Below, in pieces: positions 26,041-34,704 of a stretch of DNA of 64,000 nt. A program made the position numbers and the translations under genes. The notes under the pieces are model-generated. The model did not search any database, had not been told where the DNA came from, and saw only the letters and a list, made by a program, of their open reading frames with translations. The DNA is from Bradyrhizobium barranii subsp. apii (GTDB lineage: Bacteria > Pseudomonadota > Alphaproteobacteria > Rhizobiales > Xanthobacteraceae), in the NCBI RefSeq assembly GCF_011516635.5, contig NZ_CP096255.1:1054001-1118000 (forward strand), in the 5' to 3' direction. The stretch's first letter is position 1; every line of letters begins with the position of its first letter.

Positions 26041-26340
26041 CTACGTCGGGCGGGCCGACGACACGATGGCAGGAATAGAAAGAAAGACGTGCTCGCCCCC
26101 CAGACTGCTCAGGCCCAGCTCTGCGTTCTTGCCGAGACCATCGGTCTTGGGCTGTACGTTGCTCGTTTCAGCGTTCTTGTTGTCGGCAGCTTTGTCGGGG
26201 TGACTATCTTCGGACCCCAGCTTGTGGATCACCTTTCCAAAGGCGCGATCAAGGGCCCCGCCCACGGCGGAACCAATCGCAGCTCCGGAAGGTCCGCCCA
26301 ACCGTCCGCCGGCAGCGCTTCCGATCATTTCTCCAATCAT
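26041..26340 (-). CDS. nopC: NopC-like small secreted T3SS protein (99 aa)
   Basis: ATG 26340 behind AGGAGAAGTCG and first gene after a tts box 80 bases upstream. The N-terminal third is a glycine-zipper-like helix (GSAAGGRLGGPSGAAIGSAV, then GGALDRAFGKVIHKLG), the rest hydrophilic and disordered-looking. In Sinorhizobium fredii the small T3SS-exported protein NopC is encoded directly before nopA; size and position agree here. The glycine zipper suggests membrane insertion or oligomerisation. The assignment is positional. Confidence 0.55.
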   Translation of the reverse strand: MIGEMIGSAAGGRLGGPSGAAIGSAVGGALDRAFGKVIHKLGSEDSHPDKAADNKNAETSNVQPKTDGLGKNAELGLSSLGGEHVFLSIPAIVSSARPT

Positions 26341-26420
26341 CGACTTCTCCTATGCTCGTCTTGTTACGCTCAATAGGCGACTCCTCGCCTACAGTTCAGC
26401 GGCCTCATGCTAGGAGTGCT

Positions 26421-26438
26421 ACCTTTCGAGAAGCTGAC
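26421..26438 (-). promoter_or_regulatory. tts box of the nopC-rhcV operon
   Basis: Minus-strand sequence GTCAGCTTCTCGAAAGGT, an excellent match to the rhizobial tts-box core, followed by conserved-looking CACTCCTAGCATGA. It lies 80 bases before the nopC-like start and should drive the whole seven-gene operon under TtsI control. Confidence 0.85.
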
Positions 26439-27041
26439 GAGTCTCGCGTTCCAGAACATTGGGGCGGCACTTTGCAGAAGCTCATCACCTGCTGACAGCT
26501 TGCAAGCTTCATTTGCCTCCCTGGCCGCGCGTATGATCAGCCTGACGCCGATCCGATATCGGCGCGGCGAACGTGCCTGCGCGTCAGGCGCAATTCGTTG
26601 GTCTGGTGAAGCTTGCAGCGAAGCTCTGACGGGTGTGCGTGGTCCGGCGATCAGGCCCGGTCGCTGGGCCTACGGCCGGGTTGTTGCGTTTGTCGGTGAG
26701 CGTTGCTGCGGAGACCGATGGTGTGATCGCCGGCACTTAGAGATTGCATCGATAGCGCCCAACGGGGGGTGGGGGGGGGGCTTTCCTGGTCCGACGGGCG
26801 ACTGGCGGCTTCGCGGTGAGACCTCGTCGCTTATTGAGGCCTCGCAAGGAGCAGGGCCTACTCAGTGTAGCTGACATCGGACAGTCGATCGTCGGGTGCG
26901 AGACTGCATGTTACCGGTGATCGGCGAGCGTGGATATTCCCTAAAGGTGGTCTGTCGTGGAAGGCGGCTGCGAGCAATCATGCGATCCCCAGCCCGTGTC
27001 TGCTGACGAGGGCTGTGATGTTCAGTCGATGGTTTGTTGTC
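26439..27041. other. Divergent regulatory interval with a poly-G tract
   Basis: Lies between two tts boxes that point away from each other. It contains G6-T-G10 at 26764-26780. No convincing gene on either strand was seen. A palindromic GGCGCC-type repeat follows just outside it at 27142-27159, inside the nopE leader. Confidence 0.5.
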
Positions 27042-27059
27042 GTCAGCTTTTCGACAGGT
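27042..27059 (+). promoter_or_regulatory. tts box upstream of nopE
   Basis: GTCAGCTTTTCGACAGGT on the plus strand, matching the boxes at 26421 and 21004. It lies 219 bases before the nopE start, a long leader. Confidence 0.8.
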
Positions 27060-27278
27060 ACTGCTGGTACAGTCTTGGAACTTGGATGCGTGCGACATGC
27101 TCGTGCCAAACCGACGAGAGGAGGGGGGGCTCATCAGGGTTGCCGGCGCCGGCGCCGGCAGCGAGAAGCATCCATTCGCTCCCCATCGGGCAGGGGTGCG
27201 TTCTAAAATGGTTCCTAGTTGATTGAGCGCAACGCTCGCAATTTTACCGCTTTCTTCGATGCAACAGGAGTGAACTAA

Positions 27279-28775
27279 ATGGCGTATCTTCCCGTGGCCG
27301 GTCTCCCCGTGGTCGGCGCACTCGATTCGACGGTGAATGGAGTGGGGTCTGACGGGGTGGTTGCCAGCCCCGCTTTCGGTGCGCTGTTGGGGCAGTATGC
27401 CCCAACAGGTGCCTACCAGTACCTGCCGGCAGGTGCTGCCGTCGTTGTCGCTCCGGTGGTCGTCACTCCAGTTGTGGCTGCTCCCATGTACATGATGGCG
27501 CCGCCGCCTCCTCCTTCCATGCTGTTGAGCCAGCAAAGTTCGGGTTTAGAGCCTTCCGTCGATCCGGTGTGGACGCATGAGGTCAAGGATGGTAAGGCCA
27601 CGATCAACCTCGGCGACAAATATACGATCACGGCCGATGAGAAGGATGGCACCTGGACCGTTCGCAACAACCAGACCGGCCATGTCACGAAGATCCATGG
27701 AGATCCCCATGTTGACGCGGACGGGGATGGCAAGGATGACTTCGACTTCAAGAAAGATATGACCTTCCAGCTCGACGATGGGACCAAGATTACCGTCAAT
27801 AATGTCGACTACGGTAATGGTGAGGCCATCTCCTCAAAGTTGACCATTACGAATGGTCACAACGCGATGGTTGTGGAGGGGCTCGGCGACGACAAGGATG
27901 GCAAAAACAATCTGAGGGTGACCCAGTCCAATGCTGGCATGACTCTTGATGAGCTGACACCCGATGGTGCCCAGGCGATCCATGAGAGCGGCCAAGGCTG
28001 GGTCGATGGCGCCGGCGGCGTGGTGAATCAGGCGAGTATCGATGCCGGCGAACAGGGCCGCGCGCCGGGCAGCTACCAGTCTGCAAGCGCAACGCCTGCC
28101 ACTGCAACACCCGTGTTCTTCGTTCCTCCTCCACCGCCACCTCTTGCGATGGTTCCGCTTGCCGTCGCTCAGGCGCCAGCGCCGTCATCTCAGCCAGCGC
28201 CAGTGTGGTCGCACGAGGTCAAGGACGGCAAGGCGACGATCAACCTTGGTGATAAGTATACGATCACAGCCGATGAGAAGGACGGCACCTGGACCGTTAG
28301 AAACAACCAGACCGGCCATGTCTCGAGGATCCACGGCGATCCTCACGTCGATGCTAATGGCGACGGCAAGGACGATTTCGACTTCAAGAAAGGTATGACC
28401 TTCCAGCTCGACGACGGCACGAAGATCACGGTGGACACGGTCGATTATGGCAAAGGAAAAACCATCTCCTCGAAGCTCACCATCACCAACGGCGACAATG
28501 CCATGGTTGTGGAGGGGCTCGGTGACGACAAGGATGGGAAGAACAATCTGAAGGTCACGCAGTCTAATGCTGGGCGGACGCTTGATCAGCTGACGTCCGA
28601 TGGCGCTCAGACAATCCATGAGACAACTCAGGGGTGGGTTGACAACTCCGGACGCAAGGTGACGCAGGCGGTGATCAACCACAATGAGAACCCGGATGCG
28701 CCACCGGATTTCAAGACGATGATGCACGAGAGCATGTTCCAGCGCATTTTCCATCGCCATGCACAGCCGGCATGA
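27279..28775 (+). CDS. nopE: T3SS effector NopE with two DUF1521 autocleavage domains (498 aa)
   Basis: ATG at 27279 with AGGAG nine bases upstream. Two DUF1521 (metal-ion-inducible autocleavage) domains of ~160 residues repeat nearly word for word, from residues ~95 and ~307 (VKDGKATINLGDKYTITADE in both). Each contains the cleavage motif HGDPHVDA beside an Asp-rich calcium-binding stretch (DGDGKDDFDFKK). In Bradyrhizobium NopE1/NopE2 cleave between D and P when calcium is present, after delivery into the plant cell. The N-terminal ~90 residues, Val/Gly/Pro-rich, should hold the secretion signal. A Pro-rich linker separates the domains. Intact, with its own tts box and terminator. Confidence 0.92.
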   Translation: MAYLPVAGLPVVGALDSTVNGVGSDGVVASPAFGALLGQYAPTGAYQYLPAGAAVVVAPVVVTPVVAAPMYMMAPPPPPSMLLSQQSSGLEPSVDPVWTHEVKDGKATINLGDKYTITADEKDGTWTVRNNQTGHVTKIHGDPHVDADGDGKDDFDFKKDMTFQLDDGTKITVNNVDYGNGEAISSKLTITNGHNAMVVEGLGDDKDGKNNLRVTQSNAGMTLDELTPDGAQAIHESGQGWVDGAGGVVNQASIDAGEQGRAPGSYQSASATPATATPVFFVPPPPPPLAMVPLAVAQAPAPSSQPAPVWSHEVKDGKATINLGDKYTITADEKDGTWTVRNNQTGHVSRIHGDPHVDANGDGKDDFDFKKGMTFQLDDGTKITVDTVDYGKGKTISSKLTITNGDNAMVVEGLGDDKDGKNNLKVTQSNAGRTLDQLTSDGAQTIHETTQGWVDNSGRKVTQAVINHNENPDAPPDFKTMMHESMFQRIFHRHAQPA

Positions 28776-28810
28776 GGCCCGATCCCGGGGCGTGTCGGAA
28801 ACTCGTGGAA

Positions 28811-28836
28811 GCGGGCGCTAGCGCCCGCCTTTCATT
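28811..28836 (+). terminator. Terminator after nopE
   Basis: GCGGGCGC (28811-28818) and GCGCCCGC (28821-28828) form an 8-bp perfect stem with a 2-base loop, followed by CTTTCATTTT. It starts 36 bases past the nopE stop. Confidence 0.7.
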
Positions 28837-29486
28837 TTCGCCAAACGGCCGCGAGAAGGGCAGCTTGGCGATCTATCGATTCAGGATCGACGGTAACAGT
28901 CAGATTGTCTCGGCAATCGCAGCCTTCGCCCCGACAAACGGGCGGAGGGCCTCCAGGCCCTGCTACCCGGCCAGAATTGCTGTGGCGCGTTCCCGCCCGT
29001 TGTCGGCGATGGAGGCGCTGCACAGGAACGGTGCTCTCAGGTTTGTCTGCATGTCAAAGTCATGCCGACGCAAGCGTCGCAGTGAAAATCCCGTCAAGAT
29101 CGCAAATTGGATTGAGGGCTGCCTCGACGGCGCGATCTACCGTCGGCTCAAAAGCACAAGCCCTGCCTCGCGTTGAGCTCTGCCTGTCTTTAGCCTCCGA
29201 AGCCGGGCGTGAACCCTTGCGCCCCCCGAACATCCATCAGCTTCTCAGGAAGCCGGAGGCGCTATGGGCTTTGAGCATCGCCATTCCCGTCAAAGTAAGC
29301 TGCTAGGGACGTTAAAAGGAAATCGCAGCAGCCCGCCGCCAAAAAGATCCCGGTGCATTCGGATTCGCGGGACCCGCTCGCAGCTCGGATCTGAGATCAT
29401 TGAATGCGCATCTAACTGGTGGCACGTGCCAAGTTTCACTTGGCACGTCTTCGATTCGATCACTACGCGTGATCTGCTGCCGGTTT
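28837..29486. other. 650-bp stretch without a recognisable gene
   Basis: Open frames here lack start signals and recognisable motifs. A sequence at 29234-29251 (ATCAGCTTCTCAGGAAGC) partly resembles a tts box but fails the conserved CGA core. The right part runs into an IS3-family end. Confidence 0.4.
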
Positions 29487-29499
29487 GATGGACACCCGG

Positions 29500-29580
29500 T
29501 TAAGCTAATCCCACCTTGCGCTCGAACTCAACCGGGCTGAGATAGCCGATGGTCGAGTGCCTGCGGGTCGTGTTGTACAA
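29500..29580 (-). pseudogene. C-terminus of an IS3-family orfB (RRHSTIGYLSPVEFE type)
   Basis: Minus-strand frame SLYNTTRRHSTIGYLSPVEF to a stop at 29500 is a typical IS3-group orfB end. The sequence after it (to about 29487) looks like the IS right end. Upstream of the Tyr-Asn codons the transposase is replaced by the truncated serine-recombinase element. It is a different IS3 subgroup from the fragment at 10824. Confidence 0.75.
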
Positions 29581-29992
29581 CGAGGTTTGAGAACGCCCAC
29601 AGGACCGCTCTTCGCGTGGTTCTTTATCGATATCATCCTTGGTTTGGTTGCCGAGTTTGCGTTCATGGGGCCGTCGACAAGGCTGGCGATGTCGCCTTCC
29701 GCTGCACACTGGATGGATCGCAAGCAGATCGTTGGCTGGAGGTTCCAGCATGGATGTTCGACCGGACGGCATGCCCTGAGGCGGAGCTTTTGGCAGCTCG
29801 GCCATTTGTCAGCATAACCGCACTTGCAGCGCTTTCTGCGCTTCTCGATCTGGTGTTGATGGATCGAACGCCATCAGCTGCCCTGCTTTCTAGCGCATCC
29901 AGAGCCTCTCACGACCAGAATCGGGGAGAGACCCATGTCACGGCAGACGGCAATGCCAGGGAGCGGATACCGACACAATCGACAACCGCGGC
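29573..29992 (+). mobile_element. Serine-recombinase element, truncated second copy
   Basis: Matches 10409-10828 in reverse orientation, beginning with TTGTACAA and the inward AGAACGCCCA repeat. It keeps the DUF5372-like start (GTG 29616), its hydrophobic region, and the first ~17 codons of the 79-aa gene (from 29935). At 29993 it is cut by the third IS21-family element, and the recombinase gene is absent. Confidence 0.75.
29616..29992 (+). pseudogene. DUF5372-like gene, truncated copy
   Basis: The same protein start as the 10785 gene ([40 protein letters not shown]) for about 125 codons. The frame then enters the IS21 element. Its companions are lost, so it is a remnant. Confidence 0.55.
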
Positions 29993-30119
29993 TGCGGATT
30001 CCGACGAAGCCGGCCATGCATTCCAATTCGAAGCCGGCCGGGTATTCCGATCTGAAGCCGGCCACCCGTGGCGTCGTTCGCATGGGTCAATTTCATGATG
30101 TCGTCGAGGGCTGGGAAGG

Positions 30120-30872
30120 TCAAGAGACCGGTTGATCTTGAGCGGGTTGCTTCTGCTTCCTGAGGCTCTCTCCTTTGAGTTCGATGCGGTAGGCATTGTG
30201 GACGAGGCGATCGAGAATCGCGTCGGCGATGGTGGGGTTGCCGATGATTTCGTACCAGCGATCGACGGGCAGCTGGCTGGTGACGATAATCGAGCGGGCT
30301 TCGTATCGATCCTCGACGATTTCGAGCAAATCACGGCGCTGGTCGGCGTCGAGAGGTTCTGGTCCCCAGTCGTCCAGGATCAGCAGATCAAGTCGTGCGA
30401 TCGCCCGCAGCATCTTGGTATAGCGGCCATCGGCGCGGCCGAGTGCGAGAGCGGCGAAGAGACGCGGCACACGATGGTAGGCAACTGAGAAGTCGTCTCG
30501 GCAAGCCTTGTTGCCGAGGGCACAAGCGAGCCAGCTCTTGCCGACGCCGCACGGCCCGGTAACAAGGAGATTATGTCGTGCCCGGATCCAGTCGCCAGCG
30601 GCGAGTTTTAGAAAGAGCGTGCGGTCGAGGCCGCGGATAGCGCGGTAATCGACATCCTCGACGCAGGCGGCATGACGCAGCTTGGCGGCTCGAGCTCTGC
30701 TTTCGAACCGCTTTTGCTGGCGCAGCGTTTTCTCGTGTTCCAGGAGCAACGCCAGCCATTCGGCGTGTTCGAGGCTGCGCGCTTCGGACTGGGCATCGAG
30801 GTCCTTGAAGCCTTTGGCCATACCGTGGAGACCAAGGCTATGCAGCAGGTCGAGGGTGGGATGGGTGAGCAT
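30120..30872 (-). CDS. istB: IS21-family helper ATPase IstB (250 aa)
   Basis: Start ATG 30872 (MLTHPTLDLLHSLGLHGMAK) behind GAAAGGATTATCC; an earlier in-frame start at 30890 would overlap istA. Walker A GPCGVGKSW, Walker B LLILDDWG and SIIVTSQLPVDRWYE. Intact. Works with the upstream IstA. Confidence 0.92.
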   Translation of the reverse strand: MLTHPTLDLLHSLGLHGMAKGFKDLDAQSEARSLEHAEWLALLLEHEKTLRQQKRFESRARAAKLRHAACVEDVDYRAIRGLDRTLFLKLAAGDWIRARHNLLVTGPCGVGKSWLACALGNKACRDDFSVAYHRVPRLFAALALGRADGRYTKMLRAIARLDLLILDDWGPEPLDADQRRDLLEIVEDRYEARSIIVTSQLPVDRWYEIIGNPTIADAILDRLVHNAYRIELKGESLRKQKQPAQDQPVS

Positions 30873-30886
30873 GCTGGATAATCCTT

Positions 30887-32422
30887 TCAATGGAAGTAAC
30901 CGGGGCCGCGCAGATTGGGATGTTCGATGATCGCGTCCTCGGTATCGCGAGAACTGCGTTCGAGCTTGTTGGCGATGATGGAGGCGATGCTCTTGTAGGT
31001 CAGTGCGCTGACCGCGACCGCGCGGGCCGCGATCAGCTCGGCGCGTTCGGGATCAATATCCTTGAACAGCCGAAGCACGCCGAGACAGGTCCGGAATCCC
31101 TGTTCGGGATGAGGCCGATTGGCCAGGATGGCGAGAACGAGCCCCTCGGTGTTGGGCCCGATCGACCGCCCCCAGCGCCGGAATCGATCGGGAGTCCACT
31201 CGGCGTAACGCCGATGCGCACTGGGCATGTGATCGGGATCAGTGCCGTGCCGGCGGCCGCCATAACGGCGCTGGTGAGCAGCAACACGCAAACCCCGATG
31301 GAACAACTCGATGGTCCGGGTGGTGGCGCGAACGTCGACCTGCTCCCGGATCAGGCCGTGTGGAACTGAGTAGAAGAAGCCGTCGACCTCGACGTGATAA
31401 TCGAGCGAGACGCGGGCCAGGAGCCATTCCGCGAACTGATAGTCGGCATCCGGCAACGGCGCCAGGACAGGCATCTCGACGGTCTCGAACAATTGTCGGC
31501 GGCTGACGCCGATCCGGCGCATGACGTGGGCGTTGATGCGCTCCAGCGCGGCGGCGATTGCCGCATTCGCCTCAGCCAGCGAGAAGAAGGTCTGCCGGCG
31601 AAGCCGCCCGAGGATATAGGTCTGGGCAAAACGCACTCCGGCTTCCACTTTTGCCTTATCCCGGGGCTTTCTTGGCCGTGCCGGAAGGATGCCAACGCCG
31701 TAATGGGACGCCATCATCCCGTAGCTGCGATTGATTTCGGGGTCGTAGAACGACGCCCGGTGCACGCCGGACTTCAGATTGTCAGGGACGACGAGGCGTG
31801 GCACCCCGCCAAAGAACCGGAACATTCGGACATGAGCCTCGATCCAGTCCGGAAGTGTCTGCGTCCAGGTCGCCTCGGCGTAGGTGTAATTCGAGGCGCC
31901 AAGCACGGCGACGAAGATCTCCGCGTCGCGCACAACCCCGGTTGCGCGATCAACGATCATGATCTTCTTGCCGGAGTAATCGACAAAGACCTTGTCGCCG
32001 GCCGGATGGTCCTGCCGCATCGTCGGAGACAGCCGCCGCTCGAATTCCCGGAATAAATCGCAGAACCGGCTGTAGCCATAACCTTCCGGATGGACCGCCC
32101 GGTACTCCTCCCACAGCACCATCAGATTGACGCCAGGCCGCTTCAGCTCACAGGCCAGCGAGGCCCAATCCGGCTCCCGGCGCCGGCGGAAGCCGCGCCT
32201 GACGCCGGCATGGGCAAACAGACGTTGTTCAAGAACGGCGTCGGTCAGATCGCCCGCCAAAGGCCACGCCAGCCCGGCAGTCGAGGCACGCTTGAGATTG
32301 TCCTGGATCGTGCTGCGCGCCACCCCGAGCGTGCGCCCGATCTCCCGGGCGCTCACCCCATCACGGGCAAGCCGCAGCATCTGTCGTATCTGTCGCATGG
32401 TCAGTTCTCTCTTGGCCGGCAT
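30887..32422 (-). CDS. istA: IS21-family transposase IstA (511 aa)
   Basis: ATG 32422 behind GAGGGGAAGCGG; the frame is open further upstream but without homology. Helix-turn-helix (TMRQIRQMLRLARDGVSARE, IGRTLGVARS), DDE core (VFVDYSGKKIMIVD, VPDNLKSGV, KDKAKVEAGV) and C-terminal domain FFYSVPHGLI. Intact; istB follows after 14 bases. Confidence 0.93.
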   Translation of the reverse strand: MPAKRELTMRQIRQMLRLARDGVSAREIGRTLGVARSTIQDNLKRASTAGLAWPLAGDLTDAVLEQRLFAHAGVRRGFRRRREPDWASLACELKRPGVNLMVLWEEYRAVHPEGYGYSRFCDLFREFERRLSPTMRQDHPAGDKVFVDYSGKKIMIVDRATGVVRDAEIFVAVLGASNYTYAEATWTQTLPDWIEAHVRMFRFFGGVPRLVVPDNLKSGVHRASFYDPEINRSYGMMASHYGVGILPARPRKPRDKAKVEAGVRFAQTYILGRLRRQTFFSLAEANAAIAAALERINAHVMRRIGVSRRQLFETVEMPVLAPLPDADYQFAEWLLARVSLDYHVEVDGFFYSVPHGLIREQVDVRATTRTIELFHRGLRVAAHQRRYGGRRHGTDPDHMPSAHRRYAEWTPDRFRRWGRSIGPNTEGLVLAILANRPHPEQGFRTCLGVLRLFKDIDPERAELIAARAVAVSALTYKSIASIIANKLERSSRDTEDAIIEHPNLRGPGYFH

Positions 32423-32617
32423 CCGCTTCCCCTCGTGGATCAACGAGGGACTTGATGCCTGAAGGACTGACCCAAACGAAAACGCCGACTTCCAAAACCC
32501 GGCCGGCTTCAAATCGGAATGCCGGCCGGTTTCATTTCGGAATCGTGGCCGGCTTCAAATCGGAACGATGGCCGGCTTCAAGTCGGAATACCCGGCCGGA
32601 ATAAATCGGAATCCGCA

Positions 32618-32963
32618 TGCAGTGCACGTGGCGGGACAGGACCGATCGCACGGCGTAGCTCTTGCGGCCGAAGAAGAGCTTATTCTGCGGTGTCTTGGCG
32701 CAGCCATCATCATGCAATGGAATGCTCTGCCGACGACGCTGCAACGGGAGATCTTCGACACCGCCGGGTCGATTGGCAAGTTACTGGAGACAGCGGCGCT
32801 CCGCGGCCAAATCGCCCGATTTCTTCACAACCACAAGGATGATGCCGGTCGCGGCAAATTTCCGTTAACAGAAGACATGCCTGCCGATGCGAGATCGCGC
32901 AGTTTGGCTCTGTCACGGTGGGACAACGAGGGAGGCGCAGTTCGCGACGGGCTGCCGATATAA
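32618..32963 (+). pseudogene. 5'-truncated conserved hypothetical gene (relative of the 45039 gene)
   Basis: The frame EEELILRCLGAAIIMQWNAL, PTTLQREIFDTAGSIGKLLE and IARFLHNHKDD closely parallels VLECLGAALVSEWNDLPTDV and IARFLHDHKD in the 45039 gene. The 5' part is cut by the IS21 right end. The tail includes SLALSRWDNEGGAV, recalling the N-terminus of the same family (DRWDEEGGA), so two family members may be fused here. Confidence 0.5.
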
Positions 32964-32990
32964 CCGGACGCCAACAACAGGAGGGTTTCC

Positions 32991-33362
32991 ATGTCACTTA
33001 CACAGTTTCGGGTCGATGACGGCCCACATGCCATGGACGGGCTACGGCTTCTTGCTCGGGATGGAAATGAACAGATCGAGGCGTTCATGGGCCGGAAGGT
33101 GATGGACGTTTGGGCGGAGTCTGTCGAGCATCGCGGAGGACGACAAAGCCTGTTTCGCGATCAATACAATGCCCTTGGCAGACTGAACCTTGCCGCACTT
33201 CAGCGGATTGTGAGTGCGAAATATCAGCGAGGCGCTGCATTCAACCGCCAACATCCCTTTGTCGAGATTCTATTCTCCGACATTACGGAAAGCGGCGAGG
33301 CTCTAAATTTAAGTGAGCTCGTGCGAGAGGCGTTGCCGTCAGCATTTCATCGGATGACCTGA
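32991..33362 (+). CDS. Hypothetical protein (123 aa)
   Basis: ATG 32991 behind CAGGAGGGTTTCC, a strong ribosome-binding site. The soluble product contains DGLRLLARDGNEQIEAFMGR, RLNLAALQRIVSAKYQRGAA and HPFVEILFSDITESGEALNL. No family is recognised with confidence. It stands alone between a truncated gene and a small secreted protein. Confidence 0.65.
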   Translation: MSLTQFRVDDGPHAMDGLRLLARDGNEQIEAFMGRKVMDVWAESVEHRGGRQSLFRDQYNALGRLNLAALQRIVSAKYQRGAAFNRQHPFVEILFSDITESGEALNLSELVREALPSAFHRMT

Positions 33363-33463
33363 AAGTTGCGCACCAGAGTGCCGCCACTGGAGTCAAGGGA
33401 ACGATGCGCGTCCCGCCGCATTATCAATCATCGTGATAAACGCGATCTGAGGGATAACCCATC

Positions 33464-33682
33464 ATGAAACGGTTTCTATTAATCGGAGTTGCAGCTTGCA
33501 GTTTTGCGCTCGTTCCAATTCTATCTGCATCGGCAATGCCGAGCGCAAATCCGAATGCACTTGTCGGCACCGACACCTCGATCATCCAGGTGCACGGCTG
33601 GGGCCATCACGGAGGCCGAGGTCATCACTACGGATGGGGTCGAGGCCATCACTACGGGTGGGCCCACCATCGTCGTTGGTGA
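33464..33682 (+). CDS. Small secreted His/Gly/Trp-rich peptide (72 aa)
   Basis: A clear signal peptide (KRFLLIGVAACSFALVPILSASA, cleavage after about residue 24), then a ~48-residue mature part ending in tandem GHHxGxG repeats (GWGHHGGRGHHYGWGRGHHY). Repeated histidines suggest metal binding in the periplasm or outside the cell, which is inference. Followed by a strong terminator. Start supported by GAGGGATAACCCATC upstream. Confidence 0.7.
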   Translation: MKRFLLIGVAACSFALVPILSASAMPSANPNALVGTDTSIIQVHGWGHHGGRGHHYGWGRGHHYGWAHHRRW

Positions 33683-33714
33683 AGCGTCACTGGCGAATAA
33701 TGATGACTCTCGTG

Positions 33715-33743
33715 GAAGCCGCCAGTCTGGCGGCTTCTTTTTT
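33715..33743 (+). terminator. Strong rho-independent terminator
   Basis: GAAGCCGCC (33715-33723), 5-base loop, GGCGGCTTC (33729-33737), then six T residues. It ends the unit of the His/Gly-rich secreted peptide. Confidence 0.88.
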
Positions 33744-33829
33744 GCGACAGTTCGCATCGGGGGCACCGATTGGCCGGACGACAAGCATCAACGTGGCTCA
33801 ACTGGCCGGTCAGCGACTAACAAGCTCAG

Positions 33830-34369
33830 CTAGGTCTTACCTGGCACCCCTCCGGCCTCGATAGCCGCGACAAGCTCGGGCGCGAGGTGCGCGGACAAAC
33901 GCTGAATGATGTTGAGCAACTGCAGGATTTCTTGCTCACGCAGGGCGTCAATCTTGTTGTGTAGCAATTCTATCTCTAGTTCAGCCTTCACGTTTATCCG
34001 GTAATCGTGTTCGGCGTGCCTGCGGTCAATCTCCGATTGCCGGTTCTGGCTCATCATGATGATGGGTGCTGCGTAGGCTGCTTGGAAAGAAAGCACCAGG
34101 TTGAGCAAGATAAAGGGATAAGGGTCCCAATGGTTGATGAATGCTATCATGTTCAGAATGATCCAAATGCCAAGTAGGACGCTTTGGATGATGATGAAGC
34201 GCCAGGAACCAACTGTTTCAGCAACCCGGTCGGCAAGCATCGCGCCCGGCGTCAGTGCGAGCTTGGGTACATTGCGGGCTGGCTTTTGCGACCGAAGTTC
34301 TCGCAATCGCTCTTGGTCTTCCTGGCTTAAATGCACTTTGTGGCTTTGCTCGTCGGTCATTCGTTGCAT
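33830..34369 (-). CDS. DUF1003 membrane protein (179 aa)
   Basis: Two adjacent membrane segments (WRFIIIQSVLLGIWIILNMI and PFILLNLVLSFQAAYAAPII) followed by MMSQNRQSEIDRRHAEHDYR, the DUF1003 signature, then a coiled-coil-like C-terminus (LEIELLHNKIDALREQEILQ). ATG 34369 or the ATG at 34360, which is better spaced from GGTGG, could be the start. Function of the family is unknown; it lies in the inner membrane. Confidence 0.88.
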   Translation of the reverse strand: MQRMTDEQSHKVHLSQEDQERLRELRSQKPARNVPKLALTPGAMLADRVAETVGSWRFIIIQSVLLGIWIILNMIAFINHWDPYPFILLNLVLSFQAAYAAPIIMMSQNRQSEIDRRHAEHDYRINVKAELEIELLHNKIDALREQEILQLLNIIQRLSAHLAPELVAAIEAGGVPGKT

Positions 34370-34401
34370 CCACCGTTAAGAGGGCCATGACAATCTGACT
34401 C

Positions 34402-34545
34402 AGGCCGCTTTGGGATGAGAAGTTGCCGATCAGGCGTGCGGCGCGCCGAGCCAGGATGAAAACGTTACTACGTTGACGCAAGACGGAGAAAGCTGTGGGC
34501 GATTTGCCCTTAGTCTATCTAGTCCAGTGCGACGATGAAACGGAT
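34402..34545 (+). pseudogene. Degraded copy of the small gene at 41074-41396
   Basis: The sequence GCCGCTTTGGGATGAGAAGT and onward parallels 41245-41389 (LWDGKSPIRVRRAEPAEEVY region) with several substitutions and indels. It continues as CGACGATGAAACGGATACAACT. Stops and frame changes make it non-coding. It keeps the uninterrupted junction that is broken by an IS110-type element in the second copy. Confidence 0.65.
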
Positions 34546-34704
34546 ACAACTTGTCCTGTCACTCGTAGATCATTTCCGCCCCCACATGGTTCGAAAAGAG
34601 ACACCTTAACGCCTGGGCATCCTCGTGACGGATGAGATTGTCGTTGAGCTGCTGCCGACGCGACATTCCTATCGGACGACATCCCGAACTAGGGGCCGAG
34701 GGCA

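Larger units (their letters stand above)
29993..32617 (-). mobile_element. IS21-family element, third element (different subtype)
   Basis: Ends TGCGGATTCCGA (left) and its inverse at 32606-32617. Inside each end are several repeats of a motif like GGCCGGCTTCAAATCGGAA, the multiple terminal repeats of IS21 elements. It encodes IstA and IstB related to but clearly different from copies A and B. No matching target duplication is visible (left flank ACCGCGGC, right flank TGCAGTGC), so one flank may have been rearranged. Confidence 0.85.

Noticed and set aside
27142..27159. Palindromic GGCGCC repeats in the nopE leader as a terminator or riboswitch
   Set aside because: No U-tract follows and no known riboswitch features; likely simple GC repeat, although it could slow transcription.
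29234..29251. Possible fourth tts box (ATCAGCTTCTCAGGAAGC)
   Set aside because: Shares TCAGCTTCTC but lacks the CGA(A/C)AG core in register, and no T3SS gene follows.
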